From Adiantum capillus-veneris (lineage: Eukaryota; Streptophyta; Polypodiopsida; Polypodiales; Pteridaceae): 64,000 bases of DNA. Shown piece by piece: positions 54,663-64,000 of this stretch; position 1 is the stretch's first letter; every line of letters begins with the position of its first letter. The position numbers were made by a program, and so were the translations under genes. The stretch is taken from positions 27,816,769-27,880,768 of the forward strand of contig CM043971.1 of NCBI GenBank assembly GCA_014529385.2. The letters run 5' to 3'. The notes beneath the pieces were generated by a model that was not told the origin of the DNA, made no database searches, and worked only from the letters and a program-made list of their open reading frames with translations.

Positions 54663-55974
54663 CTAGTCAGACGTCTCATCGCGTCCAAGCGGCGTATCTG
54701 TCGGATTCTGCAAAAAAAGACAATAAGACAGCTTTCAGTAAGTATAAACATATAACGACATTTATAAAACAATACAAAAAATAAAAAAGAGTAAACCCTA
54801 ATACTAACCATGCCACCACGAGAACTGAGAATGTCCATCAGGGCGTTTAAGCCCTTCCTGCCTGCGTACTCGCGCTCGTACGGTGTGGGATCACGTCCTG
54901 TCATCGACCACTGTCAAAACATACAAAGATTTCATTATGTTAGAATTAAAAAACTCATAAACCCTAAACTATCGAACATAAAGAGCAATGCGAAAACACT
55001 TACAAAATCGGCCTCAAATGATGCCCATCCACCGCTCCCCAAGTGGTGCGAGCTCCCTGCCTCTACTCGTGCTCTGGCTACATCCTTTTGTTGCTTCCAC
55101 TTGTCCGGATTCTCGCGCGCTGCTTTCTTCGCATTCTTCCAATCTTCTTTGGCCAGCCAATCTGGCATGTTCCACCCATTCTTGATTGATTTTTGCACTT
55201 CGGAACGCTTGTGTTTGCAGTATTCGCGCATTCGAATCTTCATCAGGTCTTCATTGAAGCGCTGATCCCGTGTTGGAACGGGAAACTCATCATGAAGTAT
55301 GCTGATGACTCTGTTTTTTAAATCACTTGGTACTTCACTCCATTTGTTTAGTATGTAGTGTCTAAACAGCTGAGAGCAAAGACCACGCATGCGCGAGATC
55401 ACCTTCTTGCCGTCATCATCCATGATGATGCCGCCGCTGATGTCGACGGAGTAAGGCAAGCCCTCTGGCCGGTGACGCGTGAACCTGGGTGTCCCGGCAG
55501 GGGTCTCTAGCGGCGTGTCGATGGGGGTATGGACGTCAGGTGTCTCCACCGGCGTCTGGGCCCCGAAGCGAGGAGTGTCGAGTGGGGTGGCTCCTGGCGG
55601 AGTAGGTAGAGGTGTGTAGCTTCTAGGAACAGTCAGCCGTGCAAAACCTGGCGTAGATGGCAATGCTGTGGCTGGTGTGGGGGCGGGCAAAGAAGGGGAG
55701 GGTAAAGAGCCTCGTCGAACACGAGGCGGTGTGGAGGCATTGATGGCGGAATCCCCACAACAACCGCCACCGCCACCACTAGAGCGCCGGTGTCTAGACG
55801 AGTGTGAAGCTCGTCTCGTCGACGTCGAAGCTTCGGAGCGCGCCGAATGCTCCGAAAGAGAGGGAGATGCGGATGGAGTAGGAACGCGCAATGATGCGCC
55901 AGAGCGATGACGCTCCACGTACCACTGTCTCTGCTGCGGTGACAAAGAAGAAAGAAACTCCTCATCATCCATAC
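54663..55974 (-). CDS. CACTA second gene (Transposase_24 / TNPA-D-type protein), intact, three exons
   Basis: ATG 55970-55972, directly after an acceptor (TTTAATGCAG). Exons 55004-55974, 54809-54910 and 54663-54707 have GT/AG borders and matching phases; stop TAG 54663-54665. About 370 residues. Residues 1-190 are Ser/Pro/Thr/Arg-rich and disordered, with repeated P[I/L/V][D/E]TP phrases. The C-terminal part holds ISGGIIMDDDGKKVISRMRG, SEVPSDLKNRVISILHDEFP and NGWNMPDWLAKEDWKNAKKA with NPDKWKQQK, the conserved plant transposase PF03004-like region. In En/Spm the second protein binds subterminal repeats; here the GCGTCGCTAT arrays would be the target. No stop or frameshift seen, so it may be expressed. 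Confidence 0.8.
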
Positions 55975-56244
55975 CTGCATTAAACACACGAATATTTAAA
56001 CTTAATATTGAATGAATAGAGTAGACAATGACGCAAAGACCATTAAATACAATGACATAATGACGCATATAAATACAATGACGCAATGAATTGAGTGATA
56101 GAAGAGGCAAGTCGAAAACTCAGAATTTTCAATCAAAAGATGTGAGCGCGAGTAGAAAAGAGCATTATACACCATGGAAGGTACTTAGAGAGCCAGAGCT
56201 TTTACAACACGGAGCAAAATTGTTCAAATACAATATTTGTGGCT

Positions 56245-57787
56245 TTAAGAGATCTCTCTCTCATCCTCGCATAACTCAGCATAACTTCCTATATCTATAT
56301 AGAGCTCTCCGTTTAAACACATATCCTCTGTTTCATTTTGTAGCTCCTCTGCATGCACCCCATATAGAGTAGTAGCATCTTGATGCTCGTCTGGCACCAC
56401 CACAGCGGCTTCTGATTGAGCATCTTCTCTGATCTCCTCCATTGATGTCGTTGTGATTGGCACATGGTAGCCTTCATACGTCCTTGCACTACGAGGGGCT
56501 ACCTCTATGACGTACCACCTCTATGCCAATCCACAATTGTTGTAGCTCTTCCAATAGTGGACGAAGATACACATCCATATTCCCCACTTTATATCGCCCT
56601 GGCACAATCAAGCTTAGCCATAGGTGCCCCTTCTTCGTAGTCAACCACGGGGGAATGTTGTAGTTGACGATGACAACGGGCCATACACTGTAAGATGTTG
56701 ATCTTTGACCAAATGGATTTACGCCATCCATAGCCAGGCCTAAGCGCAAATTTTGAGCTTCCCTGGCAAAATCCGACCATGTTCCATCTATATGTTTCCA
56801 CGCTACGCAATCTGCAGGAATTCGTAGCACACCATCCGAAGATTTATTCTCCTCATGCCATGATGCTAGGGCGGCCATGGACTTACATTCGAAGAAATGC
56901 TTGATGCGAGGAAGCAGAGGGAAATGTCGCAAAACCTTTTGTGGAATTTTTGTCCTGTGGAGATCTACTCGATATCTTTCGGAATCACATTTCGGACACT
57001 TCTCCATGTCTATGTACTCCCCTCTGAAAAGAATGCAGTCATTAGGACAAGCGTGGATAGAATTGTAATCCATCCCCAAGTTTCGCAAAATCTTTCTTGC
57101 TTTATCTCGGGAATCTGGCATCACATTGTCAGCTGGTAGTATGTGCTCTTTCAGCAATCTACACAACATAAAAATATGATACAGTCGTGTAAAAATCTAT
57201 CAGATCATTATACATTTAGAGTTTTATTAAAGTAAACTAATTGTAATAGATCACCTGAAAAGCGTTGTGACGCTAGTGTCACTCCATCCAAACTTTGCCT
57301 GCATGTTGAGAAGAACCAGGAGTGCTTTCAATCTAGACATACGTGCTCCATTATACAATGGCATATCGGCTTCACTTTTCATATCATCATAGATAAGCCT
57401 TTCTGAATCCATGATCGTCTCGATCATTTCATCAATCTCGGGCTCAAACATTGCCTTGTTGGGAATGTGCTCTGCATGATCATCCCCCGAGCTGTCAGAG
57501 GCTACATCTTGTGGCCTCACATATGCTGCTTGACCAAAGCGCCTGCGAACACGTCTATTGGGTTGCAAGATTGCTGCTTGTTGGCCAGCGTCAGAGTCCG
57601 ACGAGTTATAATTGGCAACAACTCGATCTATAATAGATGGATCGAACTCGCCAAATTCACGAACGTGCTGCAAAGAAACACGTCTTGTCTGTCGCACAGC
57701 ATGCTTGCATTGATTACAAGGACATAAGACCCTCATTGAGAGATAGGTGTTTCGGTTGGACGGTCCCACATCCTCGTCGCTACTCAT
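56245..57787 (-). pseudogene. CACTA TNP2-like transposase, 3' part missing
   Basis: Exon 1, 57255-57787 (MSSDEDVGPSNRNTYLSMRV), has the N-terminal CPCNQC zinc motif and an acidic linker. Exon 2 (57158 down to ~56489) joins in phase as RLLKEH and shows the classical TNP2 block: IHACPNDCILFRGEYIDMEK, CPKCDSERY, DGVNPF (first catalytic-type Asp) and SLIVPGRYKVGNMDVYLRPL with EELQQLW. It then stops, where full TNP2 proteins continue with the KGYKACPIC and remaining DDE regions. An unrelated acidic tail frame (56245-56463) follows. So an internal deletion has removed roughly the second half, and this copy should depend on a complete relative. Confidence 0.8.
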
Positions 57788-57854
57788 AATGAGGATAAAA
57801 AACTTATAACCTGGACAACAAATTTAATATTCTATTGGCATTCTTCGTCTTATC

Positions 57855-57911
<57 letters not shown>

Positions 57912-58340
57912 ACCTCACATTCTCTAGTCATGTCCAATCCCCGCACACCTCGGTCTAGAGGTGCACGGAGATCAGAACCACCGGGTTATAATCTCGTCTT
58001 TATTGGTCAATACCTATATTTGTGGGTACAAGAAATCTACACACCCACGTCTACATGATACTACATGTAGTGGACAAAACCCCTTTGCCTCTTCTCTAGC
58101 TGTAGCACTTCACAGCATCTTAACATCTTTTGACAGTAGATCTTTTCACTGTTCGTCTAACTCTAAACCCTAAACCGTAAGTAATTCTTGCGTGGACTCG
58201 ATCTAACGTAAATAAGCGTAAATCTAAATAAACGTAAATCTAACTAAAAATAAACCTAAATTTAATTTAACGTAAGTCTACATCTAACCTAATCTTTAAC
58301 GTCTTTTGGGATAGTTTCCTACGACGTTAAAACTCTCTTC
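57788..58340. repeat. (CT)n and TAAACGTAAATCTAA-type repeats inside the CACTA element
   Basis: (CT)n at about 57852-57909. From 58190 a run of diverged AAACGTAAATCTAA / AACCTAAATCTAA units. The block ATAAACGTAAATCTA...TTCCTACGACGTTA...CTTCTTCTTGTGTG (58215-58360) recurs at 58978-59110, and its end partially at 59268. Confidence 0.75.
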
Positions 58341-58343
58341 TTC

Positions 58344-58344
<1 letters not shown>

Positions 58345-58439
<95 letters not shown>
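58345..58439. repeat. (GT)n microsatellite
   Basis: About 47 uninterrupted GT units. Confidence 0.95.
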
Positions 58440-58442
<3 letters not shown>

Positions 58443-59295
58443 CCTAAATAAACCTAAGTCTAATCTAATATAACATAAATCTAAATCTAACGTAAATATA
58501 TTATGTTATATTAAAAACAAAGAACTAAACTAACAGGGATTATAAGAACCTTAAAACTGATTTAACACATAATTTTTCACATAACTCGGCAAGAGTTGGC
58601 ATTCTCATCACTAAAGATGTGAGAGTTAACTTCCGGTGGTGACGCTGCCTCATCTCCATCCACATCTGACGACAGCAATTGGCCCTTTAGACCGTTCTTG
58701 CTCTTGTTACTAACTTTGAAGTTGCTGTTGAATGACTAGAGGTTGTCTAGATGGTCATTGTGTTGGGGATGTAGTGACTCTTGCTGCCCTGAAGATCCAC
58801 CTTCTTCCCTATCTTCTGAAGACATTTCACCAGTACTTTTGGATCGACGGAGCCCACCATGAGTGAAGGCAGCAATACCCTATATTCCATTGAGGGCTTT
58901 CTTCACCCGCTTCATGCAGGCATCGCAGTCTATGGAGACCTAAATCTAATCTAATATAACGTAAATCTAAATCTAGCATAAATAAACGTAAATCTAGTTA
59001 AAAATAAACCTAAATCTAATTTAATGTAAGTCTACATATAACCTAATCTTTAACGTCTTTTAAAATAGTTTCCTACGACGTTATAACTCTCTTCTTCTTG
59101 TGTGTGTGCGCGTGTGTGGATGTGTGTGCCAATAAAAAGAGATAAATGGTATAACCTTTTTATCACCCATGCCAAGTATGATAGATTGATTATGCCATTT
59201 CCCTCTTGAATAATAGGTCTTGAGTTCAACTCCTCGTCGGCTAGATCTTTAGTTCTTTTAATTTTAATTAGTTTCCTACGACGTTAAATTAGTTT
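58440..59295. other. CACTA interior without intact gene
   Basis: Between the duplicated AAATCTAA blocks, 58540-58930 may hold a minus-strand coding remnant (short, Ser/Asp-rich). No domain found. The rest is repeat. Confidence 0.4.
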
Positions 59296-59523
59296 CTCTC
59301 TCTTTCTCTCTCAATGTGTGTGCATTTTTTTGGATTGTATGCATGTTTTCTCTCTCTTTTCCTCTCTCAATGTGTGCGTTTTTTGTTTATGCATGTTCTC
59401 TCTCTCTTTTCCTCTCTCAATGCGTGCATTTTTTGTTTATGCATGCTCTCTCTCTCTTTTTCTCTCTCAATGTGTGTGTGCATTCTTTGTTTATGTATGT
59501 GTGTGTGCGTTTTTGTTTTTGTT

Positions 59524-59573
<50 letters not shown>

Positions 59574-59592
59574 AACACTATGTGTGTGTGTA

Positions 59593-59627
<35 letters not shown>

Positions 59628-59850
59628 GAGAGAGAAAGAGGGGAAGGGAACATGAGAATGAGGAGAGGGAAGGAGCATACTTGGCTCTCCTTCCTCTCCT
59701 CGTGTGTGTGTATGTGTGTGGAGAAGAAAAAGAGAGAGAGAGAGAGAGAGGGAAAGAGAAAGAGGGGAAGGGAACATGAGAATGAGGAGAGGGATGGAGC
59801 ATACCTGGCTCTCCTTCCTCTCCTCGTGTGTGTGTGTGTGTGTGGAGAAG

Positions 59851-59885
<35 letters not shown>

Positions 59886-59895
59886 ATTACCTGCT
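59296..59895. repeat. Two families of tandem repeats plus CT/GA tracts
   Basis: About 3.5 units of ~56 bp (TTTTTTGTTTATGCATG, TCTCTCTCT, TTTTCCTCTCTCAATG[T/C]G) at 59300-59500. Then (CT)n at about 59528-59570. Two units of ~120 bp (GAGAAAGAGGGGAAGGGAAC, ATGAGAATGAGGAGAGGGA, CTCTCCTTCCTCTCCTCGTG) at about 59630-59720 and 59755-59845, with GA tracts between. All long frames here are translated repeats. Confidence 0.8.
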
Positions 59896-59913
59896 CCTTG
59901 TTTGAGGGCGCCG

Positions 59914-59942
59914 AAAAACTCAGATCTGAGATCTGAGTTTTT
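59914..59942. repeat. Perfect short hairpin in the CACTA right arm
   Basis: Arms AAAAACTCAGATC and GATCTGAGTTTTT around the loop TGA; 13 bp perfect. Confidence 0.85.
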
Positions 59943-59974
59943 GGGCGCGCTCGGTTATTTTTTTAGCCCAGCCG

Positions 59975-60030
59975 GCGTCGCTATGAGCGTCGCAAATTTA
60001 CAAAGAAATTTGCGACGCTCATAGCGACGC
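59975..60030. repeat. Perfect 25 bp-arm hairpin of GCGTCGCTAT units
   Basis: Arm 59975-59999 (GCGTCGCTATGAGCGTCGC plus AAATTT) is the exact inverse of 60006-60030, around the loop ACAAAG. It lies ~40 bp from the right TIR and repeats the motif of the left array. Confidence 0.9.
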
Positions 60031-60079
60031 TGGAATTTTTTTTTTTGAGCGTCGCTAATATGAATAGCCTCTTGTAGTG

Positions 60080-60082
60080 ATA
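60080..60082. repeat. ATA target-site duplication, right
   Basis: Matches 54024-54026. Confidence 0.85.
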
Positions 60083-60800
60083 TGGACTGCTAATAGAAAT
60101 TGTTAGTGATCGGGAAACTCATTTCCTCAATGAGGTAATTGTTGAGCTATATATAGAGACACTATATATAGCTCAACAGTAATCGAGTATTTGCTTAATG
60201 AGTTTATGGTCATCCATAACAAATCAGCTCCCTATCACCCACAAGCAAACGGACAAGCTGAGCATATGAATAAAATTCTTAGCTCGTCGGTGCTGACTAA
60301 AGTGGTTAGTTCAGGAATCACTTTAGTCAAAACAACTTTAAATGCTACACTCTTTAACCTTGTTTATGGTCTTGATGCCATACTGCCAATAGAATTTCTA
60401 TTGCCGACATTAAGGGTAGCACAGAATCTCGAGTGGAGTGGACATGAATTGTCAGAAAGACTTGAAGATTTGGAAAAGCTAGACGAGCAAAGGCTAACTG
60501 CTGTAGCTCACATCTATGCACAAAAGCAGAAACAAAAATAATTTTTTGATTCCCACTTAATCACAAAAATCTTCAAGAAAGGGGACTTAGTTTTATCCTA
60601 TTCCCTGAAGCAACACATTTCCAAGTTTAAGAAAAAGGAAAACGGACCATTTATCATTGAAGATATATCTCCAAGTGGAGCAGTAAAATTGTCCACCCTA
60701 GATGGTGAACCAATGGCTAATTGGATTAATGGATATCGTTTAAAGAAATACAATTTGCCGCTAACCAATGAATTGCTAGAAAGAATGCATGTAGCCAAGC
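60083..60800 (+). pseudogene. Ty3 integrase, second part
   Basis: Continues the core after the CACTA element: GLLIEIVSDRETHFLNE (second Asp), then a 39 bp insertion at 60140-60178, then EYLLNEFMVIHNKSAPYHPQ with ANGQAEHMNK (catalytic Glu). The C-terminus includes LFNLVYGLDAILPIEFLLPT and, after a TAA at 60539-60541, GPFIIEDISPSGAVKL...WINGYRLKKY. Integrase would insert the element's DNA. Broken by both insertions and stops. Confidence 0.8.
60135..60183. mobile_element. 39 bp palindromic LTR-like insertion with 5 bp target duplication
   Basis: 60140-60178 has arms TGTTGAGCTATATATAG and CTATATATAGCTCAACA around AGACA. GTAAT flanks it on both sides (60135-60139 and 60179-60183). Removing the insert and one GTAAT restores the integrase frame. 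Its start matches the LTR at 1780-1934, and its end has the same TCAACA terminus, so it looks like a drastically shortened solo LTR of that family. Confidence 0.8.
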
Positions 60801-60829
60801 AAAGGAAGATTAAATGACAACAGGTAATT

Positions 60830-61518
60830 TATGAAACCCAAGAGGAAGCTCGGCTTCGGGTACATAAGTGGAAAGCTACTCTCAAGAATCAACAGATACC
60901 GATTTCCATCAACACTTTGGAAATAGATGACCGACAATGGGAATTACCTAAAGACGCAATTTCAACAAATGATTACTGGTTAGACGAAATTGACCTGCAC
61001 ATCAAAGTACAGCTCAACAATCATAGCACCAATGCTTTGGTTGACATAGGAGCTAGAGTAAATGCAATCAATATTCCACGTACAAGAAGGCAACAAGTCA
61101 AGCATTGACAACATGAATAGCAACAATCAAAGGATGAAACAAGAACCCAACCCCAACATTGGGAGCAGTCATCTTGAATGTGATAGTACATGGATGTTCA
61201 TGTCCTCATCAATTTGTATGCTTACCAGATGAACACATGAATGAGACGATGATTCTTGGAATTCCCTGGATGAGGACATACAAAGCAATACCAAATTGGG
61301 ATACCAATCAGCTAAAGATATCACCTAAAGGCGGGAAACTCATTGTTCCAATTGCACCAAGCAAGAAGGAATGGAAAAGAAGCAATCAACAAACCAAACC
61401 ACAAAGTAGTCAATCTTCTCCATCCCCTCGACAAGCAAATGCTACAAGTAGCATGCAAGGAGTCAACAAGCAAATTTGGGTACCAAAAGCACAACTTAAC
61501 GATTCAAATCTGGGTGCC
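60830..61518 (+). pseudogene. Second retropepsin-like ORF downstream of the integrase
   Basis: IDLHIKVQLNNHSTNALVDI and GARVNAINIP form a retropepsin active-site strand with DIG where DTG is normal. After stops near 61106 and 61118 the same domain goes on: GAVILNVIVHGCSCPHQFVC, then MILGIPWMRTYKAIPNWDTN, the ILGIPW signature of the C-terminal half. A Ser/Gln/Lys-rich tail with KQIWVPK follows. It is distinct from the first protease (50253-50714). An extra protease domain after the integrase is unusual. Confidence 0.65.
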
Positions 61519-62041
61519 TAAAACTTCACCACAAACAAAACAGAAGAAGGTTTCAAGGGTTAAAACACAGAGACAAGCATCTCCGAGCAAGGAACCTAGC
61601 ATGAAATTGGTTTGGAAGAAAAAGGAGCACTTATCTTCTCCACAAACCATAAAATCTATCCAGGAATGGCGAGTTAAGTCTCAAAAGATTCCACCACACC
61701 ATACAACAACAAGTAGACCAAGCTACCAATGGAGGAAAAAAGCTCGACAAAAAGAAAAGTGTTACCAACAACTCAAGCAATCAGCATGCTGAAGCATCTT
61801 GATGGTACAATCAAACAGAGAGCACAAGATTTGCTCTTTGGAAGACATCAACATCAAACCTCGACATCAGAAACCCTTGAGTTAATTACTCAAGACCCAG
61901 CTCTTGCATAACATAATGGTTTGAATTGCATTGATCTTCAAAGCATGGTAGAGCCAACCATGGCTATACATAGACACGATTGTTCAACCCATGCACACAG
62001 TCGTCCCGGAGTACGCTATCTAGGAGAGGTGGAAGGGCACT
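61519..62041 (+). other. 3' end of the Ty3 element
   Basis: Low-complexity Lys/Gln/Ser frames (61343-61792) overlap the tail of the protease-like ORF. A purine tract at about 62024-62039 could be the polypurine tract. No LTR start is certain. Confidence 0.4.
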
Positions 62042-64000
62042 AAGTATTAAGTAATTAAGGGCAATGTTTGAAGAGGGAAGAAAAAGTTCGATGTTAACGT
62101 GTGATTTTTTGCAAAATTACCTAATAATGTCCTTATAATTCATCATCAAGGAAAAATTCATCGATAATATCTTCTCGATGAGTGTAAATAGTGTATATAC
62201 TATTAGAAAATCATTAAAAATAGTCCTTTTTGGGTATTTTTCATCATTTTTATTGATAATGAGATTAAAAAATAGAAAAATCCAACAAAAAACAATAAAG
62301 CTGTGTTTTTCAATGGATTTTCTTAATTATTGGATTTTCACTTTACTTTTTTAGAGCATTTTGCTATTTTCGTTAATTTTTTCAAATAAACATGTCAAAA
62401 TTAATAATAAATAGCAGGCAAGCCCAGATGGAAAAATGGAAGACACGATGGAGATCAGAAAGACAAGACAGACAAGCATAAAAATTTTCAATGAAATTAG
62501 AAGACGAAAGCGGGAAGCCTAAATTAGGCGGCCAGGCCTACATTTGCAAAATTCTTGCAGAATGAGCTACAAGAATCTGATCAAGGAAATTTTTGAGTCT
62601 AACATAGATTTCACGGCCTAGTAGGACTAACGGGGGAATCTGAGGAGAATTGGCTCGGGAAGTCCGGGTATAGATATCCAAGGTAGGCTAAAACCACCTC
62701 ATTTCCACTTGCAGCCTTTACAAAGAGAGATTTCGACCTCTTTCGCACGACTTTTTCGGAGTCCATAGTTGACCGTTTTCAACGCCCTCTCACAAGAGAC
62801 ATAAGAGGTAAGTTTTTTACTCGTCAATGATCCATTTTGTACGGCCGGTAGCTAGTCTAAAGCCCTAGAAAAAACCCTAGAAACCAAGCAGTACACGAAG
62901 ACCTACGACCAAAAACTGACCATAGCGTCCTGTCAGCTCGACCAAATCAGATGGGATTTGAACCATAGCATGCCTTAACATAATAGAACCTTTCTATATC
63001 ATCAGTTGACCACTCGGCAGGGTCCGAGGGGGTCCCCAGTAGAAAAGCTAGGTTTTTGGCAAATGCCAGAATTCCGATTTGACTCCACAGATAGCTTGCC
63101 TACGAGGTTCATATACAATGTATATGATTGGTTTGGTGAAATCAATTAAGCAAAGCCCTTGAAAAGCAAAAAACGGCTCGAAGGCTACAAAGCATCAAAT
63201 TTGATAAACTGGGTCAAACTGACTCCAAATGAGCCAGAATTGGACGAGTTGCTTCATGACTATGTTGTGGACAAGTCCAAAGCCGCAAGGTTGACTGAAC
63301 AACCCAACAGGCAGTGTAGTCACAAAAAACGATGATTTCAAAGTCGACAAAACACAAAGTGATGCCAGCATGACGAAACTTGACCAAATTCAATTTAAGA
63401 CTTGTTCTAGGTGTATAGAATGTGTCTAGGTCAAAAGTTGTAAGTTTTGCAAAGAATTTGTCACTGTTATAAATAATCGCGATTATTTACTTTTGCATCA
63501 TTTTTGTTTGAAAATTATCACATCACCTCACCTATCATGTGTACACACCTAATACATGCCAAAAATCAAGTATGAGCCAAAATGAGCACCTATAACTTGA
63601 AAAATTGACCAAAAATGCAAAGAAGTCTTTACAAGCCAATTTTTGGGGTATAGACAATATTTCTTGATCCAAATCACCTCATATCTCATACACAGGGTCT
63701 ATACAATGCCTAGAATCAGTTTATACCAAAAAATGTCAATTTTGGAAGAAAAGTTAATAATCGTGATTATTTACTTTCTAGCCAAAATTGAGGAGTTTTG
63801 ATATTTTGCCATCATACATCCAAAGTACATGATGTGTTAAGCCCACTAGCCAATTTTGAACCAATTTGGAGCTCAAAATCTCAAATTTCCTTTATATCTA
63901 CTGTTTCAGAGACCTAAAGCCAAAATCTGGTACCATTTTCACCCTATGCATCCAAATGAGCCCATATTTCACTCAAAGTATGTATTTGGTATATACTTCA
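62042..64000. other. AT-rich non-coding stretch, possibly LTR of the Ty3 element
   Basis: No open frame of note. AAATAATCGCGATTATTT, a perfect 18 bp palindrome, is at 63473-63490, and a near copy (TTAATAATCGTGATTATTTA) at about 63750. AAAACCCTAG and AAACCCTAGAAA repeats near 62870. It follows the putative polypurine tract, so part may be 3' LTR. Confidence 0.4.

Larger units (their letters stand above)
54027..60079. mobile_element. CACTA (En/Spm) DNA transposon, complete ends
   Basis: 12 bp perfect TIRs (CACTACAAGAGG at 54027-54038; CCTCTTGTAGTG at 60068-60079) and a 3 bp ATA duplication define a 6053 bp element inside the Ty3 integrase. Subterminal regions at both ends carry many copies of GCGTCGCTAT in both orientations, as is usual for CACTA transposase binding. 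Inside are two minus-strand genes: an internally shortened TNP2-like transposase and an intact second gene of the Transposase_24 type. The middle and right parts are filled with microsatellites and tandem repeats. The clean target site implies fairly recent insertion. Confidence 0.95.
47800..62041 (+). mobile_element. Degenerate Ty3-type LTR retrotransposon, interrupted by a CACTA element
   Basis: Order: gag, protease, RT, RNase H, a doubled integrase zinc-binding segment, integrase core (split at 54026/60080), integrase C-terminus, then an extra protease-like ORF. No chromodomain is visible; the integrase tail ends in GPFIIEDISPSGAVKL and DG...NGYRLKKY, typical of the Tat/Athila side of plant Ty3. 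Many in-frame stops show it is inactive. No LTR was identified; a purine tract (AGGAGAGGTGGAAGGG, about 62024-62039) could be the polypurine tract. The left boundary is unknown; the antisense gene at 45.0-47.8 kb adjoins it. Confidence 0.75.

Noticed and set aside
54935-55003. Extension of the CACTA second-gene frame past 55004
   Set aside because: A GTAAGT donor at 55003 and two following in-phase exons give a better gene model.
59316-59936. 206 aa plus-strand frame and several antisense frames
   Set aside because: Translation of CT, GT, GA tracts and tandem repeats; no domain-like composition.

Overview
The window looks like transposon-dense intergenic DNA of a land plant nuclear genome. 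The grounds are nested plant-type mobile elements (Ty3 and copia LTR elements, CACTA/En-Spm, LINEs, foldback elements), spliceosomal introns in the readable genes, long CT/GA, CA and GT microsatellites, and no bacterial operon structure. A fern or other seed-free plant is my guess; nothing in the sequence proves it. Coding material is sparse and mostly decayed.

Layout. 1-13.5 kb: relic copia-type LTR pieces; a five-exon trypsin-like serine peptidase gene on the minus strand (9446-11039) with all three triad positions but one in-frame TAG; two candidate exons of an unknown plus-strand gene (12492-13067); and a CCATGGTACGTAAA-type repeat array in opposite orientations at 1-178 and 12571-12757. 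13.5-18 kb: microsatellites, a tandem duplication, unknown ORFs and a CENH3-like histone-fold gene (17400-17898, minus) with one frameshift. 18-26.1 kb: a decayed minus-strand LINE and a well preserved plus-strand LINE whose ORF1 and ORF2 share one frame, separated by a single TAG.

27.6-37.3 kb is the most interesting segment. It is a ~9.7 kb block bounded by an imperfect terminal inverted repeat (CATTAGGA[A/G]AAATATGAACC). It carries a multi-exon gene for an unusual transposase-like protein, an H3-like histone gene whose tail starts MACTKQT, an intact two-exon gene of unknown function, another unknown decayed gene, and two large foldback repeats between the two convergent gene pairs. A second fragment of the same transposase family lies just outside the right end. 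38.4-47.8 kb: a copia-type LTR with primer-binding site, long non-coding stretches with repeated palindromes, and two diverged, opposite-strand copies of an unknown coiled-coil/charged protein gene.

47.8-62 kb: a degenerate Ty3-type retrotransposon (gag, protease, RT, RNase H, a doubled integrase zinc-binding segment, integrase core, and a second protease-like domain after the integrase). Its integrase is interrupted by a complete 6053 bp CACTA element with 12 bp TIRs and an ATA target duplication, and again by a 39 bp palindrome flanked by GTAAT. 62-64 kb is AT-rich with no coding signal. Most genes are TE genes; the two histone-like genes and the peptidase are the only families I recognise that are not classic TE functions.
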